A stretch of 64,000 nt of DNA from Alistipes senegalensis JC50 (GTDB taxonomy: Bacteria > Bacteroidota > Bacteroidia > Bacteroidales > Rikenellaceae). The notes below the pieces were generated by a model, which was not told the DNA's origin, made no database searches, and saw nothing but the letters and a program-made list of their open reading frames with translations. The stretch is taken from NCBI RefSeq assembly GCF_025145645.1, contig NZ_CP102252.1:248001-312000 (forward strand), written 5' to 3'. Shown one piece after another: positions 19,780 to 27,799 of this stretch (its first letter is position 1; each line of letters starts with the position of its first letter). The translations under genes were made by a program, and so were the position numbers.

Positions 19780-19787
19780 TACATTTG
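19780..19787 (+). promoter_or_regulatory. -7 box TACATTTG for plsY
   Basis: TACATTTG lies 27 nt before the ATG at 19815. It rules out the TTG at 19785 as a start, because that codon falls inside the box. Confidence 0.55.
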
Positions 19788-19814
19788 CATGAACAATCAA
19801 CAGCCAAGAAAAAG

Positions 19815-20513
19815 ATGATTCTGACTATTTATACGGCTACCACCATGATTATCATCGCCTATCTGCTGGGCTCGATTCCGAGCGCCGTGTGGATCGGCAA
19901 GAAATACTACGGCATCGACATCCGCGAACACGGCTCGAAAAACGCCGGAACGACCAACATGCTCCGCGTGCTGGGCCGCCGGGCCGCCCTGCCGGTCTTC
20001 GCGCTCGACTTCCTGAAAGGATTCGTGGCCGTGACCTTCATCGAACTGATGCAGTACGACGACCTGATCGGCATGAACGACATCATCAACCTCAAGATCG
20101 GAGCCGTCTTCGCCGCCGTGCTGGGCCACATCTTCCCGATCTTCGCGGGATTCCGCGGCGGCAAGGGCGTGGCCACGCTCGTCGGAGCCGTGACGGGCAT
20201 CTATCCGCCGGTGGCGCTGCTCTGCTTCGGCGTCTGGTTCGTGATGCTGATGGTGTCGCACTACGTGTCGCTCTCCTCGATGGTCGCCGGATGCTGTTTC
20301 CCGGTCTTCACGCTCATCTCGCCCAAGGTCAACGGATCGACCCCCTTCGTGGTCTTCTCGTTCGTGATCGCCGTCCTGCTGATCTACACCCACCGCAAGA
20401 ACATCGAACGCCTGAAAGCCGGCACCGAATCGAAAATCTACATCTGGAAGCCCCGGCGCATGAATCCCGGCGACGGAGCGGAACGGAAAGACAAGGACCA
20501 CGGCCCGAAATAG
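19815..20513 (+). CDS. plsY: Glycerol-3-phosphate acyltransferase PlsY
   Basis: PlsY transfers an acyl group from acyl phosphate to glycerol-3-phosphate, the first step of phospholipid synthesis. The 232-residue inner-membrane protein has the family motifs SKNAGTTNMLR (near residue 40) and GGKGVAT (near 115) between about five to seven helices. I chose the ATG at 19815, preceded by an A/G-rich AAGAAAAAG, because the promoter box covers the earlier candidate. The Lys/Asp-rich tail is variable in the family. The next gene, an acyl-CoA synthetase, is functionally related but has its own promoter. Confidence 0.93.
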   Translation: MILTIYTATTMIIIAYLLGSIPSAVWIGKKYYGIDIREHGSKNAGTTNMLRVLGRRAALPVFALDFLKGFVAVTFIELMQYDDLIGMNDIINLKIGAVFAAVLGHIFPIFAGFRGGKGVATLVGAVTGIYPPVALLCFGVWFVMLMVSHYVSLSSMVAGCCFPVFTLISPKVNGSTPFVVFSFVIAVLLIYTHRKNIERLKAGTESKIYIWKPRRMNPGDGAERKDKDHGPK

Positions 20514-20596
20514 CCCTGCGCCCGTTTCGGACGGAATCTTCGGTAAAACAGGATATTTTTTCACCGACGACATGCGTCAGGAACGTTTTTTTGCGT

Positions 20597-20604
20597 TATA
20601 TTTG
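20597..20604 (+). promoter_or_regulatory. -7 box TATATTTG for the acyl-CoA synthetase gene
   Basis: TATATTTG lies 32 nt before the ATG at 20637. Confidence 0.55.
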
Positions 20605-20636
20605 CGCCGCGATCGGCATTCATCAATGCAAGAGAT

Positions 20637-22337
20637 ATGTTACAGGAAAACCTGCTGAAAATATACGAAACGAGTTTTCGGGAAAACCGGGAAATGTCGG
20701 CCCTCACCGACTATTTCAAGAACGAAACCTTTTCGTATTACGAAATGGCCAAGGAAATCGCCAAACTGCACCTGCTTTTCAAGAAAGCCGGGATCAAACA
20801 GGGCGACAAAATCGCGCTGATCGGCCGCAACAACCCCCGCTGGTGCATCACCTACATAGGAACCATCACCTACGGCGCCGTGATCGTGCCGATCCTCCAG
20901 GATTTCACCCCCGCAGATGTCATCCACATCATCAACCACTCGGAAAGCCGCCTGCTGTTTCTGGGCGACAACTTCTGGGACGTGATCGAAGAGGACCAGA
21001 TCAAACAGATCGAAGCCGTCTTCTCGCTCACGGACTTCCATGTGGTGTACGAGCGCGACGGGAAATCGCTCACCAAGTTCCAGCGCGACATCGTGAAGAA
21101 CTACCGCGCCAAATATCCGCGCGGATTCAGCATAAACGACATCAAATACGCCGAAATACCCAATGACCAGGTCGTCCTGCTGAATTACACCTCGGGGACG
21201 ACGGGCTATTCCAAGGGCGTGATGCTCACGGTGAACAACCTCACGGGCAACGTGGTGTTCGCCATGACGATGATCAACACCCAGACCGGACAGCACTATT
21301 TCCAGAAAGGCGGACGCACGCTGTCGTTCCTGCCGCTGGCCCACGCCTACGGCTGCGCCTTCGATTTCCTGGCGCCGCTGGCCGTCGGCGGGCACATCAC
21401 CCTGCTGGGCAAAATCCCGGCGGCGAAGATCCTGCTCGAAGCGATGGCCGTCGTGAAACCCACGGTCATCTGCTGCGTGCCGATGATCCTCGAAAAGGTC
21501 TACCGCAAGCAGGTGCTCCCGATGCTGGAAAAGGGCCCGATGTCGATAGCCATGAAGATTCCGCTGCTCAACTCGGCCATCTACTCGGTGATCCGCAAGA
21601 AGCTGATGGACGCTTTCGGCGGCAACGTCGGGATTTTCATCGTCGGCGGCGCCCCCATGAACCAGGAAACCGAATCGTTCCTGATGAAGATCAAATTCCC
21701 GATCACCATCGGCTACGGCATGACCGAATGCGCCCCGCTCATCAGCTTCACCCCCGACAACGAGTTCAAGGCGGGTTCGTGCGGCCGTTATCTGAAAGGG
21801 CTGCTCGAAGTGAGGATCGACTCGGGGGACCCCGAGCACGAAGCCGGAGAGATTCTCGTCCGCGGCGAACACGTGATGAAAGGGTATTACAAGAACGACA
21901 AGGACACCCGGAAAGTTCTCGACGAGGAGGGATGGCTCCACACGGGCGACATGGCCACGATGGACCCCGACGGCACGCTCTACATCCGCGGCCGCTCGAA
22001 AACCATGATCCTGTCGGGCAACGGACAGAACATCTATCCCGAGGAGATCGAGGACAAGCTCAACAACATGTACCTCGTGCTCGAATCGCTGGTCCTCGAA
22101 GGCGACAACGGCCGCCTCAAAGCGCTGGTGGTCCCCGACTACGAACAGGCCGAGAGCGAAGGCGTGGACAAATCGGAACTGCCGCAGATCATGCAGAACA
22201 ACTTGCAGGAACTCAACGCGCAGCTGGCCGCCTACGAACGGGTCGCGGAGATTGCGATCTACCCCACCGAATTCGAAAAGACCCCCAAACGAAGCATCAA
22301 ACGCTACTTATACGCACCTTCGCTATTGAGCAAATAA
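20637..22337 (+). CDS. Long-chain fatty acid-CoA ligase (AMP-forming)
   Basis: A 566-residue ANL-superfamily enzyme. It activates fatty acids with ATP and CoA via an acyl adenylate. The P-loop-like YTSGTTGYSKGV is near residue 183, YGMTE near 360, the TGD motif near 440, and the C-terminal lysine-bearing KTPKRS near 553. It probably works at the cytoplasmic face of the inner membrane, feeding exogenous or recycled fatty acids into lipids, beside plsY. Chain-length preference cannot be read. Confidence 0.92.
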   Translation: MLQENLLKIYETSFRENREMSALTDYFKNETFSYYEMAKEIAKLHLLFKKAGIKQGDKIALIGRNNPRWCITYIGTITYGAVIVPILQDFTPADVIHIINHSESRLLFLGDNFWDVIEEDQIKQIEAVFSLTDFHVVYERDGKSLTKFQRDIVKNYRAKYPRGFSINDIKYAEIPNDQVVLLNYTSGTTGYSKGVMLTVNNLTGNVVFAMTMINTQTGQHYFQKGGRTLSFLPLAHAYGCAFDFLAPLAVGGHITLLGKIPAAKILLEAMAVVKPTVICCVPMILEKVYRKQVLPMLEKGPMSIAMKIPLLNSAIYSVIRKKLMDAFGGNVGIFIVGGAPMNQETESFLMKIKFPITIGYGMTECAPLISFTPDNEFKAGSCGRYLKGLLEVRIDSGDPEHEAGEILVRGEHVMKGYYKNDKDTRKVLDEEGWLHTGDMATMDPDGTLYIRGRSKTMILSGNGQNIYPEEIEDKLNNMYLVLESLVLEGDNGRLKALVVPDYEQAESEGVDKSELPQIMQNNLQELNAQLAAYERVAEIAIYPTEFEKTPKRSIKRYLYAPSLLSK

Positions 22338-22349
22338 CACGCGCCGCAG

Positions 22350-22446
22350 GCAGGTAACCACTTGGATTCTCTATCCCAAATTCTTCATAGTCACTTGAAT
22401 CCAATTTCTAACAAATGAGGCGTCACTGATTAGTTCGGTTACCTGC
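22350..22446. repeat. Nested inverted repeats between synthetase and kinase genes
   Basis: GCAGGTAACC (22350-22359) is inverted at 22437-22446. Inside it, TTGGATTC near 22362 is inverted as GAATCCAA near 22397. The roughly 97-bp unit could fold as a long hairpin or be a small inserted palindromic element. Confidence 0.5.
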
Positions 22447-22455
22447 TTTTTCACT

Positions 22456-22486
22456 CCCCGGCTCCTGCGGAACCGGGGATTTTTTT
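22456..22486 (+). terminator. Intrinsic terminator
   Basis: CCCCGG (22456-22461) pairs with CCGGGG (22473-22478), then a seven-base T-run follows. It ends the acyl-CoA synthetase transcript. Confidence 0.8.
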
Positions 22487-22519
22487 GCTCCCGTCCGGCT
22501 TTTTTCCTATCTTTACCCC

Positions 22520-23587
22520 ATGAAGATCCAGAAAAAACAAGCCATCGGCGAAAACCTGCTCTACGTGATGGTCTGGGCGGCCATCATCCTGGTTCCCGTG
22601 CTCAACTCCCAGATGATGTCGGAGATGCACGTCAATCTGGAAAACGTGCTGATCGCATGGCGGCAGATAGCCCCCTATCTGATCATCTTCCTCATCCACA
22701 ACGCCATCATCGCTCCGCGCTACGTGCTCCGGCGCAAGTACGGAAAATACCTGCTGAGCAACCTTGCGCTGATCATCAGCGTCTTCTGGCTGGTGCAGAT
22801 CTACGAGGCCCATCTCTCGGACCATCTCCCCCAACAGGCCGATTCCGAAACGCTCGACGCCTACCGCAAGGCGTCGTTCTCCAATCTGGAGATGTATTGG
22901 AACGTGGTGCTGGGCTTCTTCATGACCGGCGCCAACACGGGCATCAAGCTCATCTACCAGTCGATGCGCGACGAACAGCAGATGGAGGTGCTCAAACGCC
23001 AGAACCTCCAGGCCGAGATGGACTACCTGAAATACCAGATCAACCCGCACTTCTTCATGAACACGCTCAACAACATCCACGCGCTGATCGACATCGACAC
23101 CGAGTCGGCCAAGAACGCCGTGATCGAGCTCTCGAAGATGATGCGCTACGTGCTCTACGACTCGGGGCGCGAGATCATCTCGCTGAACCGCGACATCCAG
23201 TTCCTGAAAAATTACATCGAACTGATGCGCATCCGCTACACCGACGACGTGGACATCCGCGTGGAGTATCCCCGCGACCTGCCCGAGCAGGTGTCGATCC
23301 CCCCGCTGCTGCTGATCGTGTTCGTCGAGAACGCCTTCAAGCACGGCATCAGCTACAACCGTCCGTCGTTCATCCACCTGCGGATCGAATATGCCGACAA
23401 GACGGTCACCGGCACGCTCTCGAACAGCCGACACCCGGCTGCCGCGGCCAAACAGGCCGGCATCGGGCTGGAAAACGTCCGCAAGCGCCTGGCCCTGATC
23501 TACGGCGAAAAAAACTACACGCTCGACATCCGCGAGGAGGAGCAGACCTATACCGTAAAACTCGTAATCCCGACGCTCAATGCTTAA
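22520..23587 (+). CDS. LytS-like sensor histidine kinase
   Basis: A 355-residue kinase of the His_kinase (LytS/YehU) family. About four transmembrane helices fill residues 12-145, with no large periplasmic domain. The phospho-acceptor is His177 in INPHFFMNTLNN, and the ATP-binding N-box is FVENAFKHG (about 272-280). A TATCTTTA box at 22508-22515 lies only 5 nt before the ATG, so the mRNA may be leaderless or translation may start at Met17. It overlaps the response regulator by 8 nt and forms a two-component pair with it. Confidence 0.9.
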   Translation: MKIQKKQAIGENLLYVMVWAAIILVPVLNSQMMSEMHVNLENVLIAWRQIAPYLIIFLIHNAIIAPRYVLRRKYGKYLLSNLALIISVFWLVQIYEAHLSDHLPQQADSETLDAYRKASFSNLEMYWNVVLGFFMTGANTGIKLIYQSMRDEQQMEVLKRQNLQAEMDYLKYQINPHFFMNTLNNIHALIDIDTESAKNAVIELSKMMRYVLYDSGREIISLNRDIQFLKNYIELMRIRYTDDVDIRVEYPRDLPEQVSIPPLLLIVFVENAFKHGISYNRPSFIHLRIEYADKTVTGTLSNSRHPAAAAKQAGIGLENVRKRLALIYGEKNYTLDIREEEQTYTVKLVIPTLNA

Positions 23588-24320
23588 ATGTATCGCCATC
23601 GACGACGAGCCGCTGGCTCTGCGTCAGCTGACAAGCTATATCTCGAAGATTCCCTATCTGGAACTCGCGGCAACGTTCAACAACGCCCTCGAAGCGCAGC
23701 AGATGCTGACCGGGCAAAGCGTGGACCTGATCTTCGTGGACATCAACATGCCCGACCTGAACGGTGTGGACTTCGTCCGCGGGCTGATCGAGCGCCCGAT
23801 GATCATCTTCACGACGGCCTATTCGGAGTACGCCGTCGAGGGCTTCAAGCTCGACGCCGTGGACTACCTGCTCAAACCCTTCGGATTCGCCGACTTCAAC
23901 CGTTCGGCCGCCAAGGCCAACTCGCTCTACGAACTGCGCCACAACCAGCGCACGCCCCAGGAGGGCGAATCGGAAGCGCTGCCCAAGGACAAGGAATACA
24001 TCTCCGTCAAGGCCGACTACAAGGTGTCGCTGGTGAAAATATCGGACATCGTCTACCTCGAAAGCGAAGGCGAATACGTGCGCATGCACCTCATCGACGG
24101 CTCGACCATCACCACGCTGTTCCGGCTCAAAAACATGGAAGCGGCGCTGCCCTCGGAACTGTTCATGCGCGTACACCGCTCGTATATCGTCAACCTGCGC
24201 ATGATCAAAGCCTACGTCAAGGGGCGCATCTTCCTGAGCGACACGGAATACGTGCCGATCGGCGAGAATTACAAAGAGGCTTTCCAGGGGTATATCGACA
24301 AGAATTTCAAGAACCTCTGA
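23580..24320 (+). CDS. LytTR-family response regulator
   Basis: A 246-residue DNA-binding response regulator. The receiver domain has Asp8/Asp9, phospho-acceptor Asp54 (FVDINMPDLNG) and Lys near 104. A LytTR DNA-binding domain covers residues ~140-245 (VKISDIVYLESEGEYVRMH, then RVHRSYIVNL). It overlaps the kinase gene by 8 nt, so translation is coupled. Targets are not evident in the window. Confidence 0.93.
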   Translation: MLKCIAIDDEPLALRQLTSYISKIPYLELAATFNNALEAQQMLTGQSVDLIFVDINMPDLNGVDFVRGLIERPMIIFTTAYSEYAVEGFKLDAVDYLLKPFGFADFNRSAAKANSLYELRHNQRTPQEGESEALPKDKEYISVKADYKVSLVKISDIVYLESEGEYVRMHLIDGSTITTLFRLKNMEAALPSELFMRVHRSYIVNLRMIKAYVKGRIFLSDTEYVPIGENYKEAFQGYIDKNFKNL

Positions 24321-24333
24321 GCGGGTTCGCGGA

Positions 24334-24798
24334 CTACGGGCGGGAGGGCTCTCCGGAGAGGTCCGGGAATCCGTCGAGCTGGACGTATCCGCCGTCGCGG
24401 CACTCGCAGCAATAGTGCCGGAGGCCGTTGGTGAGGATGATATAACGGGCGCCGAGCACCGAATTGTAACGCACGGCCTGCGCGAGCGTCTGCCGCCCGA
24501 CGGGGATGCCCGGAGCCTTGCACTCGGCCAGCAGCAGCGGCTCGGCCCGGTCGCCCACAACCACCACGTCGGCCCGCTGGGGCTGTCCGTTGAGCGCCAC
24601 GGCATACTCCTGAACGACGCGCTTGGGCAGCACCCCGCAGTGCGAAACGAGATAGGCGATCAGGTGCTGCCGCACCCACTCTTCGGGCGTCAGCACGAGG
24701 TAGATTCCCCGCAGGGCATCCCACACCTCCACAGCGTCGCCACGGCGGCGGGCACGCAGCCGGATGGCCGGAAAATTGAGTTTAGGCAGCTCGGACAT
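24334..24798 (-). CDS. Small protein with type I restriction HsdR-N-like nuclease fold
   Basis: A 154-residue protein that looks like the stand-alone HSDR_N_2 family. A PD-(D/E)xK-type arrangement is visible: Asp77 in RADVVVV and Glu92/Lys94 in LLLAECKAP. It resembles the N-terminal nuclease part of type I restriction R subunits but has no helicase domain and no HsdM/HsdS beside it. Such single-domain proteins are common in Bacteroidota and their role is unknown. The long upstream frame to 25677 is only an antisense shadow, so I start at Met 24798. Confidence 0.75.
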   Translation of the reverse strand: MSELPKLNFPAIRLRARRRGDAVEVWDALRGIYLVLTPEEWVRQHLIAYLVSHCGVLPKRVVQEYAVALNGQPQRADVVVVGDRAEPLLLAECKAPGIPVGRQTLAQAVRYNSVLGARYIILTNGLRHYCCECRDGGYVQLDGFPDLSGEPSRP

Positions 24799-24819
24799 CG
24801 CAGTATCGAAAAATTTCCG

Positions 24820-24827
24820 TAACTTTA
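24820..24827 (+). promoter_or_regulatory. -7 box TAACTTTA for the GH2-like gene
   Basis: Close to TAnnTTTG, 22 nt before the ATG at 24850. Confidence 0.4.
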
Positions 24828-24849
24828 CGCAGGACAAATATACGAACTT

Positions 24850-26148
24850 ATGCGGACTATCCTTTCGACCATAGCGCTTTTTTCCCTCTGCGGACTCTTC
24901 GCCCAGGAGTATGTGCCCACGCACGGACGCGAACTGCCCCGCGGCGAACTGCTCGCATACCCCTCGGCCGAAGCGGCCACGGCGTCCGACGGCGGCGACA
25001 ACCGCTATTTCACGCGGCTGACGGAGTGGAGTCTCGACGGCAACGTCTTCTCGACCGATTTCACCGTGCCTTTCGCATGGGCCAACCGGCAGGTTCTTTT
25101 CCATCTGGGATGGGCCTCGGGCGACTACGAACTGCGCGTGAACGGCCGTCCGGCAGCCTGCAACGCCGACGGCAACACCCCGGCGGAATTCAACCTGACC
25201 AAGCTGACGAAGGAGGGACGGAACTCGCTCGAAATCGTCGTCGCGCAACCCTCCCCCACGGCGCCGCTCGAAAGCTGGAAAGAGGCGCCCCGGCCCGCCA
25301 TCGGAGGGGCCTGGGTGATGAGCCAGCCGACGCTGCATATCCGCGATGTCATTACCCGGACCCGGCTCGCCGAGGACGGCAGCGCCACGGCCGAAGTGGC
25401 CGTCGTGCTGAAAAGCGACGCCCTCAATCCGCGCACGTCGCGCATCCACTACGAACTGCTCGACCCGACGGGCGAACGCGCCGCCGCAGGCCACAAGGAT
25501 TTCACCCTCGACATGCGGCGCGAAGATACGCTGCGTTTCCTGACCCGCATTCCCCTGAACATGCTGTGGTGCGCCGAACTGCCCACGCAGTACACGCTGC
25601 GGCTCAAAACCCAGCACGAAGGCCGCTATGTCGAGTTCCTCGAATTCCGACCCGGATTCCGCGCGGTGGAGATGCACGACGGCCGGATGTCGGTGAACGG
25701 ACAGCCCGTGACGCTGCGCGTGCGCGAAGTGCCCGCCTCGATCACCGAGAACGAAATCGCCGCACTCCGCGAACAGGGATACAACACGCTCAAACTGCTT
25801 CCGGGTCCCGTACCCGAATCACTGCTGAATTTCTGCGACATGCAGGGACTCTACGTAATCGCGCAGGCCCCGATCGACACCCGCCGCAGCGGGGATTCGC
25901 GCCGCCGGGGCGGCAATCCGTCCAACGCTCCGGAATGGCTCGGAGCCTACCTCGAACGCACGGAGAACAGCTACCATACGACCAAGCGCCACCCTTCGGT
26001 AGTGGCGTTCTCGCTGGCCGTGAAGTCGTCCAACGGCATCAACCTCTACGAAAGCTATCTGAATATGAAGCGTTTCGACGATACGCGGCCGTTCATCTAC
26101 CCCGATGCGGGCGGCGAATGGAACAGCGACAAGCTGACGCTGGAATAA
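24850..26148 (+). CDS. Exported GH2-like protein, probably catalytically inactive
   Basis: A 432-residue protein with a signal peptide (first ~18 residues ending LFAQ). A GH2 sugar-binding jelly-roll (~30-145), an immunoglobulin-like middle (~155-280) and the start of a TIM barrel follow. In GH2 enzymes the HPSV...W-S-x-G-N-E motif carries the acid/base glutamate. Here RHPSVVAFSLAVK lacks Asn-Glu, and the chain ends about 40 residues later, before the nucleophile region. It may bind glycans or be a decayed beta-glycosidase. No polysaccharide-utilisation genes flank it. Confidence 0.7.
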   Translation: MRTILSTIALFSLCGLFAQEYVPTHGRELPRGELLAYPSAEAATASDGGDNRYFTRLTEWSLDGNVFSTDFTVPFAWANRQVLFHLGWASGDYELRVNGRPAACNADGNTPAEFNLTKLTKEGRNSLEIVVAQPSPTAPLESWKEAPRPAIGGAWVMSQPTLHIRDVITRTRLAEDGSATAEVAVVLKSDALNPRTSRIHYELLDPTGERAAAGHKDFTLDMRREDTLRFLTRIPLNMLWCAELPTQYTLRLKTQHEGRYVEFLEFRPGFRAVEMHDGRMSVNGQPVTLRVREVPASITENEIAALREQGYNTLKLLPGPVPESLLNFCDMQGLYVIAQAPIDTRRSGDSRRRGGNPSNAPEWLGAYLERTENSYHTTKRHPSVVAFSLAVKSSNGINLYESYLNMKRFDDTRPFIYPDAGGEWNSDKLTLE

Positions 26149-26222
26149 CCCTTTGAAACGGAAAAAGCGGAATCGCAGTGAAATTTTTCCGGCAAAATTT
26201 TTGGAGATAAAAAAATTATAGC

Positions 26223-26230
26223 TACCTTTG
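26223..26230 (+). promoter_or_regulatory. -7 box TACCTTTG of tRNA-Lys copy 1
   Basis: TACCTTTG lies 26 nt before the tRNA. A TTTG -33 element lies at 26200-26203, 19 nt upstream. The stretch from 26216 to the tRNA is repeated before copy 3. Confidence 0.65.
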
Positions 26231-26255
26231 CACTCGCAATCGGATAACGATTGAT

Positions 26256-26328
26256 GCCTCTTTAGCTCAGTTGGTAGAGCACGACACTCTTAATGTTGGG
26301 GTCCAGGGTTCGAGCCCCTGAGGGGGTA
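26256..26328 (+). tRNA. tRNA-Lys (CUU), copy 1, left att site
   Basis: A full 73-nt cloverleaf without encoded CCA. The acceptor stem is GCCTCTT/AGGGGGT, the D stem GCTC/GAGC, the anticodon stem CGACA/TGTTG with loop CTCTTAA (anticodon CTT), and the T stem CAGGG/CCCTG. It has its own promoter and terminator. Element 1 is integrated directly downstream, so the 3' part is probably element-derived while tRNA function is preserved. Confidence 0.95.
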
Positions 26329-26334
26329 CAAAAC

Positions 26335-26372
26335 AAAAAGACTGATAATCACACGATTATCAGTCTTTTTTT
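26335..26372 (+). terminator. Terminator after tRNA-Lys copy 1
   Basis: AAAAAGACTGATAATC (26335-26350) pairs with 26355-26370 over 16 bp around ACAC, then T-run. It shares AAAAGACTGATAATC with the terminator after copy 2. Confidence 0.88.
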
Positions 26373-26430
26373 ATATACCAATCTCTGAAATTCCAGCTAA
26401 AACAGACCAAAAACAGGTATTTTCAATGAT

Positions 26431-26473
26431 TTTGTGTTACCTATTGTGATACCTGTTTAGAGGTAACACAAAC
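26431..26473. repeat. Putative left arm sites of element 1
   Basis: TTTGTGTTACCT at 26431-26442, a related TGATACCTGTTT, and an inverted AGGTAACACAAA at 26461-26472. The direct TTTGTGTTACCT recurs at the right end (39176-39187). They sit between the tRNA and the integrase start and are likely integrase arm-binding sites, possibly also autoregulatory. Confidence 0.55.
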
Positions 26474-26505
26474 TTTCCTATTTCATCTGATAATCCGACA
26501 ACATT

Positions 26506-27711
26506 ATGATTATCAGCATTCAACCAATATGCAGAAAAGATAAGATCAGACAAGATGGAACAGTCTTGGTATATCTCCGGTTTACCCATAACCGGGAAAG
26601 GCGTTATGTAAGCACCGGAATCTATATCCAAGCTAAGGACTGGAACTCCGAGACCCAGCACTTTATAAATGAAAATTCAGAAAATGAAGAAATCCGGCTG
26701 CAAATCGAGAGCATCAGATATAAGTACATCAAGCGGCTGAAACAACTGGAGGTATTGGATAAAGAAATCACATTGGATGCCCTGCTCGACGAGAAAAAGA
26801 TAAAGACTGCCGCATATACCGTGAAAGAGTGTCTGGAGCAAACTATCAAACGGTTGGAAACTTTGGGAAAATACAACTCTGCTTCCAAGCACAAAACAGC
26901 ATTATCCCTATTCATGCAATTCAAATCCACCCCAACCCGGTTGGAAGAAATCAACTTTCAGCTTTTGGAAGAATTTGAATTATTCCTTATTCAACGGGGC
27001 AACCAAAGCAACAGCATTGCCACAAAATTCAGCCTATTGAAAGCAGCCTATAACAAAGCCGCAGAAGAAGGAAAATTCACGCCTAAAATCAATCCATTCA
27101 TCAAATTCAAGGTAGGCAAATTGTGGACCTCCACCCATAAACGAGCTATTGCCAAACAACACATTATCCTCATAGAAAACTACTCCCCGCAATGCACCAA
27201 CACAGAATACATCCTATTGGCCCGTGATATTTTTCTTTTCAGCTACTATACTGCCGGAATCAATTTCGGTGACATGGCACGGCTGAAACAGGAAAATATT
27301 GCAGGCGGGAGGCTCTATTACACGCGGCATAAAACCGGGAAATTACTTTCTTACAAATTGATGCCTAAAGCATTGGAGATAATACAACGATACCAGAATC
27401 CAGCTTCTGAGTATCTATTTCCAATCCTTAACAGCAGTCACAAAACAGAGTTGCAGAAATTCAACCGGATTCACAAAGCCCTTGCTAAAACCAACAAGGC
27501 CCTGAAACAAATCGGCGAGGAGTTGAAAATACCAAATAAACTGACCACTTATGTAGCAAGGCACAGTTATGCAACAGTCCTTAGAAGAGCTGGGGTTGCA
27601 ACCTCTATTATCAGTAGTTCTCTGGGACACAGTTCTGAAAAAGTCACCCAAATTTATCTGGATAGTTTTGAAAATAAACAGATTGACGAGGCAATGCAAC
27701 ATCTTGTATAA
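26506..27711 (+). CDS. Tyrosine recombinase, integrase of element 1
   Basis: A 401-residue site-specific recombinase with an N-terminal arm-binding domain (~1-75), SAM-like core-binding domain (~105-210) and catalytic domain (~220-400). Catalytic-domain motifs include TYVARHSYAT (Arg of the second box), LGHSS and the nucleophile Tyr in QIYLDSF. The Tyr in place of the usual His of HxxR is common in Bacteroidota integrases. It should catalyse insertion at and excision from tRNA-Lys. It is clearly related to the element 2 integrase over its whole length. Confidence 0.95.
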   Translation: MIISIQPICRKDKIRQDGTVLVYLRFTHNRERRYVSTGIYIQAKDWNSETQHFINENSENEEIRLQIESIRYKYIKRLKQLEVLDKEITLDALLDEKKIKTAAYTVKECLEQTIKRLETLGKYNSASKHKTALSLFMQFKSTPTRLEEINFQLLEEFELFLIQRGNQSNSIATKFSLLKAAYNKAAEEGKFTPKINPFIKFKVGKLWTSTHKRAIAKQHIILIENYSPQCTNTEYILLARDIFLFSYYTAGINFGDMARLKQENIAGGRLYYTRHKTGKLLSYKLMPKALEIIQRYQNPASEYLFPILNSSHKTELQKFNRIHKALAKTNKALKQIGEELKIPNKLTTYVARHSYATVLRRAGVATSIISSSLGHSSEKVTQIYLDSFENKQIDEAMQHLV

Positions 27712-27746
27712 AGTTAAGGGGAACGGCAATATTCCCCTTAACTTTT
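27711..27746 (+). terminator. Intrinsic terminator overlapping the integrase stop
   Basis: AAGTTAAGGGGAA (27711-27723) pairs perfectly with 27732-27744, followed by T residues. It separates the integrase from the ATPase operon. Confidence 0.85.
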
Positions 27747-27748
27747 GC

Positions 27749-27756
27749 TATATTTG
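27749..27756 (+). promoter_or_regulatory. -7 box TATATTTG for the element 1 ATPase gene
   Basis: Directly after the integrase terminator, 43 nt before the ATG at 27800. Confidence 0.55.
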
Positions 27757-27799
27757 CTCAGATAGATAGGTTTTGTATTAAAATGTTAAGTGAGCAAAT

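Noticed and set aside
22350..26473. Possible link between GGTTACCTGC near 22437 and the GTTACCT motifs at element 1 ends
   Set aside because: Only 7-8 bases match, and the chromosomal copy lies in an inverted-repeat context far from the att sites. Probably chance.
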